Positions 42,518 through 50,637 of a DNA stretch of 60,247 nt are shown here, in pieces. Made by a program: the position numbers and the translations under genes. The stretch is taken from the NCBI GenBank assembly GCA_902785555.1, contig CACZZB010000006.1, positions 1 to 60,247 on the forward strand. Reading direction: 5' to 3'. The DNA is from an uncultured Ruminococcus sp. (lineage in GTDB: Bacteria > Bacillota > Clostridia > Oscillospirales > Acutalibacteraceae). The notes beneath the pieces are model-generated. The model made no database searches, had not been told where the DNA came from, and worked only from the letters and a program-made list of their open reading frames with translations. Position 1 is the stretch's first letter; the number at the start of each line of letters is the position of its first letter.

Positions 42518-42842
42518 ATTGTGGTCTGCATTTTTTACACTTTGAGTAACCGTCATCAAGTGCGGTCTGCAAATTATCTGTAACAGCATAGTTTTTAGGT
42601 GAAATTTTTTGGACATAATAGCAAGTGGGAAGATGTACTTTTTTAGTATTTGTGTTAAGGACATAATAAGAGGAGTTTTCGTCAATGGAATTTTCGGATA
42701 TTTCCTCGTGACTTTCATAAATAATTTGCGAATCATAAGTTTGATGTGTTGAGGAGCTTTCATAGTATTTTGTCTGATTTTCACATGATGACATGAAAAT
42801 GACCATTAAAGCCGAAAGAAATATTATTGTAATCTTTTTCAT
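42516..42842 (-). CDS. Small lipoprotein with Ada-like Cys/His metal-binding domain
   Basis: 108 residues from ATG 42842 (GAGGTGG upstream; a GTG at 42851 is not used). The lipobox is MSSC with Cys about 19, followed by a Ser/Glu-rich linker. The C-terminal ~45 residues, YYVLNTNTKKVHLPTCYYV and GYSKCKKCRPQ, form the xHxPxC...CxxC domain often seen at the end of secreted nucleases and ComEC-like proteins. It is probably a zinc or DNA-associated site. No nuclease domain is attached here, so its job at the membrane surface is unknown. Confidence 0.75.
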   Translation of the reverse strand: MKKITIIFLSALMVIFMSSCENQTKYYESSSTHQTYDSQIIYESHEEISENSIDENSSYYVLNTNTKKVHLPTCYYVQKISPKNYAVTDNLQTALDDGYSKCKKCRPQ

Positions 42843-42876
42843 TTTGTCCACCTCTATGTATAGTTTTTTAATTATT

Positions 42877-42905
42877 ATTGTAAAATATAATTACCTTTTT
42901 GTCAA
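42877..42905 (-). promoter_or_regulatory. Promoter of the small lipoprotein gene
   Basis: On the minus strand: TTGACA, 17-bp spacer, TACAAT (complement of 42877-42882). Confidence 0.75.
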
Positions 42906-42997
42906 GTATAATTTATCGAAATGATTTACATTACTTATCAAAATAAATTTATAATTATCAATATGATTTGATATACTATCGTAAAAAGGTGATTAAT

Positions 42998-43321
42998 GTG
43001 TTACCAAAAGAGTTATTTTCAGTAGGGGACAGAATTAAAGCATTAAGAGAAAATGCGAACATGACACAGGCTCAAATAGCCAAAAAGTTCAAATTATCAC
43101 GTTCGGCTGTTAATTATTGGGAGATGGGACTTTCAGTGCCATCAACAAAATATATTATTGAGTTATCGAAACTTTTTCATGTTTCATCAGACTACATTTT
43201 AGGAATTTCAAGTGATAATGCAACCCTATCTGTTGAGGGACTGAACGAAAAACAGGTCACGGCAGTTTACAATATTATAGAGTGTTTTCGTGATGATAAC
43301 GAAAAATCGGCTGACAGTTGA
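42998..43321 (+). CDS. XRE-family HTH transcriptional regulator
   Basis: 107 residues, with GTG 42998 as start because AAAAAGGTG lies 7-15 bp upstream. The HTH covers about residues 9-65: IKALRENANMTQAQIAKKF, LSRSAVNYWEMGLSVPS (recognition helix) and LSKLFHVSSDYILGIS. The C-terminal ~35 residues (LNEKQVTAVYNIIECFRDD) may be a dimer helix. It is a DNA-binding repressor of unknown target. The stop codon TGA falls inside its own terminator stem. Confidence 0.88.
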   Translation: MLPKELFSVGDRIKALRENANMTQAQIAKKFKLSRSAVNYWEMGLSVPSTKYIIELSKLFHVSSDYILGISSDNATLSVEGLNEKQVTAVYNIIECFRDDNEKSADS

Positions 43322-43337
43322 ATGTCAGCCTTTTTTT
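43309..43337 (+). terminator. Terminator of XRE gene
   Basis: GGCTGACA (43309-43316) pairs with TGTCAGCC (43323-43330), followed by seven T. Confidence 0.9.
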
Positions 43338-43341
43338 GTGC

Positions 43342-43370
43342 TTGTAAAAATGCAGGAAAGTTATTATAAT
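43342..43370 (+). promoter_or_regulatory. Promoter of acetyltransferase copy 1
   Basis: TTGTAA (43342-43347), 17-bp spacer, TATAAT (43365-43370), 33 bp before the ATG. Confidence 0.75.
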
Positions 43371-43403
43371 AGAGTTATTATAATAATAGGGAGATGTGTA
43401 AAA

Positions 43404-44075
43404 ATGGACAATAATCAAAGACGTGATAAGGGTATGGTGTATATTTCGGACGAGGCTGTATTTGAACAGCAGAAAATTGCAAGAAGACTGACATACAAAA
43501 TGAATACAATGGACACAAGCGACTTTGAAGGCATAGCGGAAGTTGTAAGAGAGCTTTTCGGAAAGTGCGGTAAGAATGTTATGGTCAATCCTCCTTTTCG
43601 CTGTGATTACGGAAAGAATATTGAAGTCGGGGATAATTTTTTCTGCAATTATAATTGTGTGATTCTGGACTGCAATAAAATAACGATAGGTGATAACTGT
43701 TTGTTTGCCCCGAATGTTGCGGTATATGCGGCAGGACACCCTATACATCCGGCTTGCAGGAATACGGGATATGAATATGCGGCAGAGATACACATAGGAA
43801 ATAATGTGTGGATAGGGGGAAATGCCATAATATGTCCGGGAGTGACTATCGGTGATAATGCCGTGATAGGTGCAGGCTCGGTCGTTACAAAGGATATTCC
43901 GTCATGGACTGTTGCGGCAGGTAATCCGTGCAGGGTCATCAGGGAAATTACCGATGATGATATAGAATTCTATTTCGGGAAAAACAGATTTGATGACGAG
44001 GCTTTCAGCCACATGAAGCAGATATGGAATGAATGTTCCGACAATACGAAATTTCCTTTCAGAAACGACTTGTAA
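43404..44075 (+). CDS. Maltose/galactoside O-acetyltransferase family (LbH), copy 1
   Basis: 223 residues from ATG 43404 (GGGAGATG upstream). The N-terminal Maa-like helix region has RRLTYKMNTMDTSDF; the left-handed beta-helix comprises hexapeptide units such as IEVGDNFFCNYNCV, AAGHPIHPACR (catalytic His), IHIGNNVWIGGNAIICPG and VIGAGSVVTKDI. It uses acetyl-CoA to acetylate a sugar hydroxyl. It is about 20 residues longer than typical Maa because of the C-terminal DDDIEFYF extension. A closely related paralogue follows immediately. Confidence 0.92.
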   Translation: MDNNQRRDKGMVYISDEAVFEQQKIARRLTYKMNTMDTSDFEGIAEVVRELFGKCGKNVMVNPPFRCDYGKNIEVGDNFFCNYNCVILDCNKITIGDNCLFAPNVAVYAAGHPIHPACRNTGYEYAAEIHIGNNVWIGGNAIICPGVTIGDNAVIGAGSVVTKDIPSWTVAAGNPCRVIREITDDDIEFYFGKNRFDDEAFSHMKQIWNECSDNTKFPFRNDL

Positions 44076-44098
44076 AATCAAATAAAAGATATTATAAT
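44070..44098 (+). promoter_or_regulatory. Promoter of acetyltransferase copy 2
   Basis: TTGTAA (44070-44075), 17-bp spacer, TATAAT (44093-44098). The -35 contains the stop codon of copy 1, and the element matches the promoter of copy 1 at both hexamers and spacer length. Confidence 0.7.
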
Positions 44099-44129
44099 AT
44101 TTATCAAAAAAATTAAGGAGGTTTTTTTG

Positions 44130-44804
44130 ATGGATAATAATGAAAGACGAGATAAAGGCATGGTATATAAGTCTGATAAATCTGTGTATGAACAGGAAAT
44201 TCGTGCAAGAAAGCTGACACATAAGCTGAATACAATGGATACAAGTGATTTTGACGGAATAGAGGAAGTTGTAAAAGAGCTTTTCGGCAAATGTGCGGGT
44301 CATGTAAGAGTAAATCCGCCTTTTTACTGTGATTACGGAGTGAACATTGAAGTGGGACACAAATGTTTCATCAATTATAATTGTACAATGCTTGATTGCA
44401 GTAAAATAGTAATAGGGGATTACTGTTTGTTTGCCCCGAATGTATCTATCTATGCAGTGGGTCATCCGATACATCCTGCCTGCAGGAATACAGGCTATAT
44501 GTATTCGGAGGAGGTGCACATAGGCAATAATGTATGGGTAGGCGGAAATACCGTTATATGTGCGGGTGTAACGATAGGCGATAATGTCGTTATAGGTGCA
44601 GGCTCTGTTGTAACAAAGGATATTCCGTCATGGAGTGTTGCTTTCGGCAATCCGTGCAAAGTTATCAGGGAAATTACCGATGATGATATTGAATTTTATT
44701 TCAGGAAGAAAAGATATGATGATGAAGCCTTTGAAGATATGAAAAAGACATGGGAAGAAAGCAAAGATGATAAAAGATTCCCGTTCAGAAACGGAAGCAT
44801 ATAA
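44130..44804 (+). CDS. Maltose/galactoside O-acetyltransferase family (LbH), copy 2
   Basis: 224 residues from ATG 44130 (AAGGAGG at 44116-44122). It is very similar to copy 1 over its full length: MDTSDFDGIEEVVKELFG, YCLFAPNVSIYAVGHPIHP (catalytic His kept), VHIGNNVWVGGNTVICAG, VVTKDIPSW. Differences are scattered, so the duplication is not recent. Substrates may differ. It is followed 21 bp later by the M19 dipeptidase gene, with which it could be co-transcribed. Confidence 0.92.
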   Translation: MDNNERRDKGMVYKSDKSVYEQEIRARKLTHKLNTMDTSDFDGIEEVVKELFGKCAGHVRVNPPFYCDYGVNIEVGHKCFINYNCTMLDCSKIVIGDYCLFAPNVSIYAVGHPIHPACRNTGYMYSEEVHIGNNVWVGGNTVICAGVTIGDNVVIGAGSVVTKDIPSWSVAFGNPCKVIREITDDDIEFYFRKKRYDDEAFEDMKKTWEESKDDKRFPFRNGSI

Positions 44805-44825
44805 TTATATCGGGGTGTTTTTTAT

Positions 44826-45758
44826 ATGAAATTGTTTGACCTGCATTGTGATACACTTTATAGGGCATATACCGAAAAAAGTACGCTTTTCAATGATGAG
44901 TTCCATATATCATTCAATAAATCAAAGTATATGGATAAATATATACAGTGTCTTGCTGTATGGATTCCCGATGAATACAGAGGGGAAAGTGCGGAAAAGT
45001 TGTTTTTGGGCTGTGTCGGGAAATTGAATGAACAGATAAAAGATACAGGTATCATAAAGTGTATGACGAAAGATGACTTTGACAGGGTCAATAAAACGGG
45101 TGTTGTATTGACCGTTGAAAGCGGTGCGGCACTTGGAGGAAAGTTGGAGAATATCAGAAAATATGCTGATATAGGCGTTAAGATGATGACTCTTACATGG
45201 AACGGCACAAATGAATTTGGTGACGGTGTCGGAGTTGAAAATTCAAAAGGTTTGTCTGAGTTCGGCAGAAAGGCTGTTAAGGAGCTTGAAAGGAATAATA
45301 TTATCTTGGATATATCCCATGCAAGTGAAAGATTGTTTTATGATGTAGCTGAAACAGCTGAAAGTCCCTTGGTCGCATCACATTCAAATTCAAAGAAGAT
45401 ATGCTCTCATAAGAGGAATTTATCGGACAGTCAGTTTGATATCATAAAAAAGTCAGGCGGTATTGTCGGATTGAATTTCTGTATTGATTTTCTGAATAAT
45501 AATGCTGAAAAGTCATCTATGTATGATGTCATCAAAATGGCAGAGCATTTTTTATCGCTTGGCGGTGAAAAGATGATAGCCATGGGCGGTGACTTTGACG
45601 GTGCAGATGTTCCGAAGGATTTGAACGGAATAGAGAAAATGGGCGAATTATATGAAATGTTTTTGAAGCATTACAGTGAGAGTGTTGTTGAAGATATATT
45701 TTTCGATAATGCGTTTGAATTTTTCAAAAATTCTGTAAAAGGTGATAAACGTGGATAA
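44826..45758 (+). CDS. M19 (renal dipeptidase) family dipeptidase
   Basis: 310 residues. Zinc-ligand motifs are FDLHCDTLYRA (His7, Asp9), TVESGAALG (bridging Glu), DISHASERLFYDV (His), VASHSNSKKIC (His) and MGGDFDGADVP (Asp). The family cleaves dipeptides, including L,D or D,D types, in the cytosol, and can help with peptidoglycan-peptide recycling. Its length fits the shorter bacterial members. The last codons overlap the start of the next gene by 8 bp. Confidence 0.92.
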   Translation: MKLFDLHCDTLYRAYTEKSTLFNDEFHISFNKSKYMDKYIQCLAVWIPDEYRGESAEKLFLGCVGKLNEQIKDTGIIKCMTKDDFDRVNKTGVVLTVESGAALGGKLENIRKYADIGVKMMTLTWNGTNEFGDGVGVENSKGLSEFGRKAVKELERNNIILDISHASERLFYDVAETAESPLVASHSNSKKICSHKRNLSDSQFDIIKKSGGIVGLNFCIDFLNNNAEKSSMYDVIKMAEHFLSLGGEKMIAMGGDFDGADVPKDLNGIEKMGELYEMFLKHYSESVVEDIFFDNAFEFFKNSVKGDKRG

Positions 45759-46239
45759 AATAAAGACACCGCTCGGAGAAATAGGAGTATTTATTGACGG
45801 TCGGGAAACAGATTATCAGTTTGTAAAGCTGGATAATGAAGTTATCGGACAGCAGGCTGCAGGACGGTATATGATAAGAATTGCCCCTGTGAATGACAAA
45901 GTAAAGCATATTATCTCATGCTGTATAAAAGATATATCGGATGATGTGGAGATACAACATGACGGTGATGAAGATTTTGAAGTAATTGAATTCATACGTT
46001 CAAAAATTGATTTGTCGATTGGAGTAAAGGGTGAATGTCTTGATGATGAACAATATTTTGGACGAAATAAATTTGATTATGGTGTGCAGTTTGAGAAATA
46101 CGGAATAAGTTATATTCAGAATCAAGACACCAAGACGAAGTATTTTGTTTTTGGAATATGTTGGGTAGAAGACTTTTATGAAAGTGACTGTCGTACATGG
46201 TATGGGGCGGATTTGAGTTCGTATGAAAAAATCGTTTGA
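45751..46239 (+). CDS. Hypothetical protein
   Basis: 162 residues with GTG 45751 as likely start (AAAGGTG lies 9 bp upstream). I recognise no family. The protein is acidic (IQHDGDEDFEVIEF), soluble, with no signal or membrane helix; it has a mixed alpha/beta profile with aromatic C-terminal segment, FGICWVEDFYESDCRTWYG. It overlaps the dipeptidase gene by 8 bp, so the two are probably translated together. A small immunity-like or cofactor role is possible but unsupported. Confidence 0.6.
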   Translation: MDKIKTPLGEIGVFIDGRETDYQFVKLDNEVIGQQAAGRYMIRIAPVNDKVKHIISCCIKDISDDVEIQHDGDEDFEVIEFIRSKIDLSIGVKGECLDDEQYFGRNKFDYGVQFEKYGISYIQNQDTKTKYFVFGICWVEDFYESDCRTWYGADLSSYEKIV

Positions 46240-46276
46240 TAAAGCGGTAAAATTTATCAAAAAAATACTTGAAACA

Positions 46277-46306
46277 TTTGACAAGAAGTATGGTTATGGT
46301 CTATAA
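46277..46306 (+). promoter_or_regulatory. thrC promoter
   Basis: TTGACA (46277-46282), 18-bp spacer, TATAAT (46301-46306). It gives a leader of about 50 nt; I saw no T-box or attenuator in it. Confidence 0.8.
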
Positions 46307-46365
46307 TTGAGAAGTCAGGTCGTTTACGGTTTGATTCCAAAAATAAAGAAAGAAGGAATTATAGG

Positions 46366-47871
46366 ATGAATTACAACAGTACGAGAAATAAAAATACGGT
46401 TGTTTCGGCATCACAGGCTATTGCACAGGGTATCTCAAATGAGGGCGGTCTTTTTGTACCGCAGTCACTCCCGAAATATTCGCTTGATGAGATAAAGGCA
46501 TTGTGTGAACTTGATTACAGAGGCAGAGCGAAAAAAATTATGGGAGATTTTCTTTCGGATTTCACTGCTGAGGAAATAAACGAAAGTGTTGACAGTGCAT
46601 ATACGGCTGAAAAGTTCGGTTCTGATAATCCGTCACCTATTTCGTATATCGAAAGCGGTGATTCAAAGATGGCTGTACTTGAATTGTGGCATGGTCCGAC
46701 CTGTGCATTCAAGGATATGGCTTTGCAGATACTTCCGCATTTGCTCACAAAGTCCGTTAAAAAAGCATACAACGGCAAAGAGGCTGTTATACTTGTTGCA
46801 ACAAGCGGTGATACAGGCAAGGCGGCTCTTGAAGGCTTCAAGGATGTTGACGGTGTAAAGATAATGGTATTCTATCCCGTTGACGGTGTAAGCCCCATGC
46901 AGAAAAGACAGATGGCTACTCAGAAGGGCAATAATGTCAGTGTAGTGGCTATAAAAGGAAACTTTGATGATGCTCAGACAGGCGTTAAAAAGATATTCAC
47001 AAATAATGATATAAAAGAAAAACTCGCTGAAAACAATATGCTGTTCTCAAGTGCGAACTCTATCAACTGGGGCAGACTTTTGCCGCAGATAGTTTATTAT
47101 TTCTCGGCTTACTGTGATATGGTGAACGAGGGCAAGATAGCGGCAGGCGACAGTGTGAATGTTGCAGTACCGACAGGTAATTTCGGCAATATCCTTGCAT
47201 CATTCTATGCTATGAATATGGGTCTTCCCGTAAATAAGTTTATATGTGCATCAAACTCCAATAATGTCCTGACTGATTTCATAAAGACAGGCACTTATGA
47301 CAAGCAGAGAAAATTCTATACAACAATGTCACCGTCAATGGATATTCTTGTATCAAGCAACCTTGAAAGACTTCTCTATCATCTTACAGGTGAAAATGAT
47401 GTAAAAGTTGCCGAACTGATGAAAGCACTTTCAAGCGAGGGCAGGTATACCGTTGATGATGATGTAAAGGCAGAACTCGGCAAATATTTCTGGGGCGGTT
47501 TCTGTGATGACGAGAATACACAGAAGACTATCAAAGAACTGTATGAAAATGAGAATTATCTGTGTGATACCCATACAGCCGTTGCAGTAAATGTATATCA
47601 GCAGTATGTCAGCGAAACGGGCGATACTCTTCCCGTTATACTCGCTTCAACAGCAAGTCCGTATAAATTTGCACAGAGCGTTCTTACGGCAATAACAGAT
47701 GAAAAGCTCCCCGAAGATGAATTTGCAATGGTAGATGAGCTTTCGGCTAAAACAAAGACTGCAATTCCCGCACCGCTGGCAGTGCTCAAAAATGCCGAAG
47801 TGAGATTTACATTCGAGTGTGAAGTTGATGAAATGCCGAAAACAGTTCTGGACAGCCTTTCGATAAAATGA
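46366..47871 (+). CDS. thrC: Threonine synthase
   Basis: 501 residues of the long, fold-type II PLP class. The N-terminus YNSTRNKNTVVSASQAIAQG and GGLFVPQSLP are typical; PLP lysine K116 is in HGPTCAFKDMALQ; phosphate binding is in TSGDTGKAALEGF, and VAVPTGNFGNILASF follows. It converts O-phosphohomoserine to threonine. AGAAAGGAATT is its ribosome site. It is followed after 10 bp by the metallophosphoesterase gene. Confidence 0.96.
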   Translation: MNYNSTRNKNTVVSASQAIAQGISNEGGLFVPQSLPKYSLDEIKALCELDYRGRAKKIMGDFLSDFTAEEINESVDSAYTAEKFGSDNPSPISYIESGDSKMAVLELWHGPTCAFKDMALQILPHLLTKSVKKAYNGKEAVILVATSGDTGKAALEGFKDVDGVKIMVFYPVDGVSPMQKRQMATQKGNNVSVVAIKGNFDDAQTGVKKIFTNNDIKEKLAENNMLFSSANSINWGRLLPQIVYYFSAYCDMVNEGKIAAGDSVNVAVPTGNFGNILASFYAMNMGLPVNKFICASNSNNVLTDFIKTGTYDKQRKFYTTMSPSMDILVSSNLERLLYHLTGENDVKVAELMKALSSEGRYTVDDDVKAELGKYFWGGFCDDENTQKTIKELYENENYLCDTHTAVAVNVYQQYVSETGDTLPVILASTASPYKFAQSVLTAITDEKLPEDEFAMVDELSAKTKTAIPAPLAVLKNAEVRFTFECEVDEMPKTVLDSLSIK

Positions 47872-47881
47872 GGTCATCTCA

Positions 47882-48568
47882 ATGATATATACGATAGCCG
47901 ACCTGCACTTGTCATTCAATGCGGATAAATCTATGGAAGTATTCAGAGGCTGGGAAAATTACACCGAGCGTATAAAACAGAATTGGCAGAGAGTTGTTGA
48001 GCCTGAGGATACTGTTATAATAGCCGGAGATATCTCATGGGCGATGAAGCTGAATGAGATAAACAAGGACTTTGAATTTATACAGGCTCTCAACGGTAAA
48101 AAAATCATTCTCAAAGGCAATCATGATTATTGGTGGACAACTAAATCAAAAATGGACAAGTATCTTGTCGAAAACGGCTTTGACAGTATAAAGATACTGC
48201 ATAATAATTATTTTGCGGTCGAGGATACGGCAATATGCGGAACAAGAGGCTGGTTCTATGATGCGGAAAAGGATGAGGATATGCTGATACTAAAAAGAGA
48301 AGTCGGCAGACTCAGGATGTCGATAGAACCTGCACTGAAAGACGGCTATGACCCTGTGGTATTTCTGCATTATCCGCCGATATACAATAATATAGAGTGT
48401 TCCGAGATAATGAATGTACTGAGAGAGTATAATATCAAAAAATGTTTTTACGGTCATGTCCACGAGGGCAATGCAGCCAAAAAAGCCTTTAACGGGGAAA
48501 AAGACGGAATAAAATTCAGGCTGATAGCCTGCGATTATATAAAATTTACCCCTGTGTCGATAAAATAA
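47882..48568 (+). CDS. Calcineurin-like metallophosphoesterase
   Basis: 228 residues. All five metal motifs are present: IADLHLS (DxH), IIAGDISWAM (GD), LKGNHDYWW (GNHD), VFLHYPP (H) and FYGHVHEG (GHxH). It has no signal peptide, so it acts in the cytosol on a phosphomono- or diester substrate that the sequence does not reveal. GAGG lies 8 bp before the ATG. It is probably co-transcribed with thrC, though a metabolic link is not obvious. Confidence 0.92.
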   Translation: MIYTIADLHLSFNADKSMEVFRGWENYTERIKQNWQRVVEPEDTVIIAGDISWAMKLNEINKDFEFIQALNGKKIILKGNHDYWWTTKSKMDKYLVENGFDSIKILHNNYFAVEDTAICGTRGWFYDAEKDEDMLILKREVGRLRMSIEPALKDGYDPVVFLHYPPIYNNIECSEIMNVLREYNIKKCFYGHVHEGNAAKKAFNGEKDGIKFRLIACDYIKFTPVSIK

Positions 48569-48571
48569 ATC

Positions 48572-48600
48572 TTGATAAATCAATAATTATGTGTTATAAT
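48572..48600 (+). promoter_or_regulatory. tig promoter
   Basis: TTGATA (48572-48577), 17-bp spacer, TATAAT (48595-48600). A small TTTATTGA/TCAATAAA hairpin lies in the leader at about 48602-48620. Confidence 0.78.
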
Positions 48601-48641
48601 CTTTATTGATTTTTCAATAAAAATTTGGAGGAAATTAAAAA

Positions 48642-49928
48642 ATGAAACTTATATCATCGAATCAAGTTGAAACCAACCGCTATGAACTCGTTATCGAGGT
48701 AGACGGCGAAACATTTATGAAAACTGTAAATGCTATTTACAAAAAGGAAGTTAAGAATATCAATATCCCCGGATTCAGAAAGGGCAAGGCTCCCCGTTCT
48801 GTTATCGAGAAAATGTACGGTCAGGGCGTTTTCTATGAAGATGCTATAAAGGAACTCTATCCGTCGGCAGTTGAATTTGCTGTTGCCGAAACAGGTCTTG
48901 AGATAGTAAAGGATACTCCCGATATCGAGATAGAAAAGGCTGACAGTGAAGCTCTTGTTATCAAAACAAAGCTGACGACCGAACCGGAGGTTACAATCGA
49001 GAACTATAAAGGAATAGCTGTAAAGCCTATGTCAACGGAAGTTACCGATGAAGATATAGATGCGGAAATCAAAAAGGTACGTCAGAGAAACAGCCGTCTT
49101 ATAGACATTACAGACAGACCCGCTCAGAATGAAGATACAGTTGTTATCGACTTCAAGGGTATCAAAGATGGTGAAGCATTTGAGGGCGGTACTGCTCAGA
49201 ATTACAATCTTACTCTCGGCAGCGGTGCATTTATCCCGGGATTTGAAGATGCAGTTGTAGGTCACAGTGTCGGTGAGGAGTTTACAATAGATGTAACATT
49301 CCCCGAGAACTATCAGGTAGAGGAACTCAAGGGTCAGCCCGTACAGTTCGAGATAAAGCTCCATAAGATACAGGCTCGTGAACTTCCCGAATTCAACGAA
49401 GATTTCGTGAAAGATGTAAGTGAGTTCGATACAATAGATGCATATAAAGCTGATGTCAAAGAAAAACTTGCCGAGACCAAGAAAAAGGATGCAGAATCCG
49501 ATAAGGAACGTCAGATAGCCGATAAACTCGCTGAACTGCTTCAGGCAGAAGTACCCGAGGTAATGTACGAAAATCAGATAGACAATCTCGTTGACGAATT
49601 TGCAATGAATCTGCGTATGCAGGGTATCGACCTCAAGACTTATATGGAATATACAGGTCTTACAGATGAGGTACTTCATCAGACATACTATGACAGAGCA
49701 GTATCACAGGTAAAAGTAAGACTTGCTCTCAAGAAGATTGCAAAGCTCGAAAACATTGAAGTTACAGATGAAGATGTTGAAAATAAATACAAGGAGCTTG
49801 CAGATTCTTACAAGGCTGATATAAATGCTGTAAAGGGAGCTTTCTCTGCAAAGGATATAAAGAGTGACCTTGAAGTTGCAAAGGCTTTGGAGCTTGTTGA
49901 AAATGCTGCTGTTTATTCAGAAGAATAA
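48642..49928 (+). CDS. tig: Trigger factor
   Basis: 428 residues, complete. The ribosome-binding tail has the signature GFRKGKAPRSVIEKMYG (about 45-61). The FKBP-like PPIase domain spans about 150-245 (DTVVIDFKGIKDGEAFEGG, FIPGFEDAVVGHSVGEEF). The helical C-terminal chaperone arms follow. It binds nascent chains at the ribosome exit tunnel. GGAGG precedes the ATG. Gene order tig-clpP-clpX is the common Firmicute arrangement. Confidence 0.96.
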   Translation: MKLISSNQVETNRYELVIEVDGETFMKTVNAIYKKEVKNINIPGFRKGKAPRSVIEKMYGQGVFYEDAIKELYPSAVEFAVAETGLEIVKDTPDIEIEKADSEALVIKTKLTTEPEVTIENYKGIAVKPMSTEVTDEDIDAEIKKVRQRNSRLIDITDRPAQNEDTVVIDFKGIKDGEAFEGGTAQNYNLTLGSGAFIPGFEDAVVGHSVGEEFTIDVTFPENYQVEELKGQPVQFEIKLHKIQARELPEFNEDFVKDVSEFDTIDAYKADVKEKLAETKKKDAESDKERQIADKLAELLQAEVPEVMYENQIDNLVDEFAMNLRMQGIDLKTYMEYTGLTDEVLHQTYYDRAVSQVKVRLALKKIAKLENIEVTDEDVENKYKELADSYKADINAVKGAFSAKDIKSDLEVAKALELVENAAVYSEE

Positions 49929-49972
49929 TTGATTAAATAAAGCATTTCAGGTTAATCATATAAATTAGATGT

Positions 49973-50001
49973 GCGGGCGGTTTTTTATAAAAAATTGCCC
50001 G
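49973..50001. other. A/T-rich perfect hairpin between tig and clpP
   Basis: CGGGCGGTTTTTT pairs with AAAAAATTGCCCG around ATA (13 bp with two G-U pairs). There is no T-tract downstream, so it is probably a processing or attenuation hairpin and not a full terminator. Confidence 0.5.
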
Positions 50002-50043
50002 TATATGAATATGTGACAATAAAATCAGGAGGTTTTTTATAAT

Positions 50044-50625
50044 ATGGCAACTATACCTTATGTAATCGAACAGACAAATCGTGGTGAACGTTCTTATGAC
50101 ATCTATTCAAGACTCCTTAATGACAGAATAATCATGCTCACCGAAGAAGTAAACAATGTTACTGCAAGCCTCGTTGTAGCACAGCTTTTGTACCTTGAAG
50201 GTCAGGACTCCACAAAGGATATAAGCCTTTATATAAACAGTCCGGGCGGTTCTGTGACCGATGGTATGGCTATTTATGATACAATGCAGTATATCAAGTG
50301 CGATGTATCGACTATCTGCATGGGAATGGCAGCAAGTATGGGAGCATTTCTCCTTGCAGCAGGCACAAAGGGCAAGCGTTATGCACTTCCCAACAGCGAT
50401 ATCATGATACATCAGCCAAGCGGCGGTGCACAGGGTCAGGCAACAGACATCATGATACACGCTGACCATATCATTCAGACAAAGAAAAAACTCAATACTA
50501 TCCTTGCCGAAAAAACAGGTCAGCCTTATGACATTATCGCAAGAGATACCGAAAGAGACAACTTTATGACAGCACAGCAGGCACTTGAATACGGTCTTAT
50601 TGATAAGGTCATTACACAACGATAA
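50044..50625 (+). CDS. clpP: ATP-dependent Clp protease proteolytic subunit
   Basis: 193 residues, standard length. The catalytic triad is visible: Ser98 in GMAASMGAF, His123 in [13 protein letters not shown], and Asp172 in ARDTERDNF. The oxyanion region [11 protein letters not shown] is also present. It forms the barrel protease that degrades unfolded or tagged proteins with ClpX. AGGAGG precedes the ATG. clpX follows 12 bp downstream. Confidence 0.97.
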   Translation: MATIPYVIEQTNRGERSYDIYSRLLNDRIIMLTEEVNNVTASLVVAQLLYLEGQDSTKDISLYINSPGGSVTDGMAIYDTMQYIKCDVSTICMGMAASMGAFLLAAGTKGKRYALPNSDIMIHQPSGGAQGQATDIMIHADHIIQTKKKLNTILAEKTGQPYDIIARDTERDNFMTAQQALEYGLIDKVITQR

Positions 50626-50637
50626 GGAGTTTCGGAG

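Noticed and set aside
43275..44519. Two similar minus-strand reading frames opposite the acetyltransferases
   Set aside because: They resemble each other only because the + strand genes are paralogues; no start signals.
46240..46365. T-box or threonine attenuator ahead of thrC
   Set aside because: The leader is only about 50 nt after the promoter, with no T-box motif, threonine-rich leader peptide or terminator.
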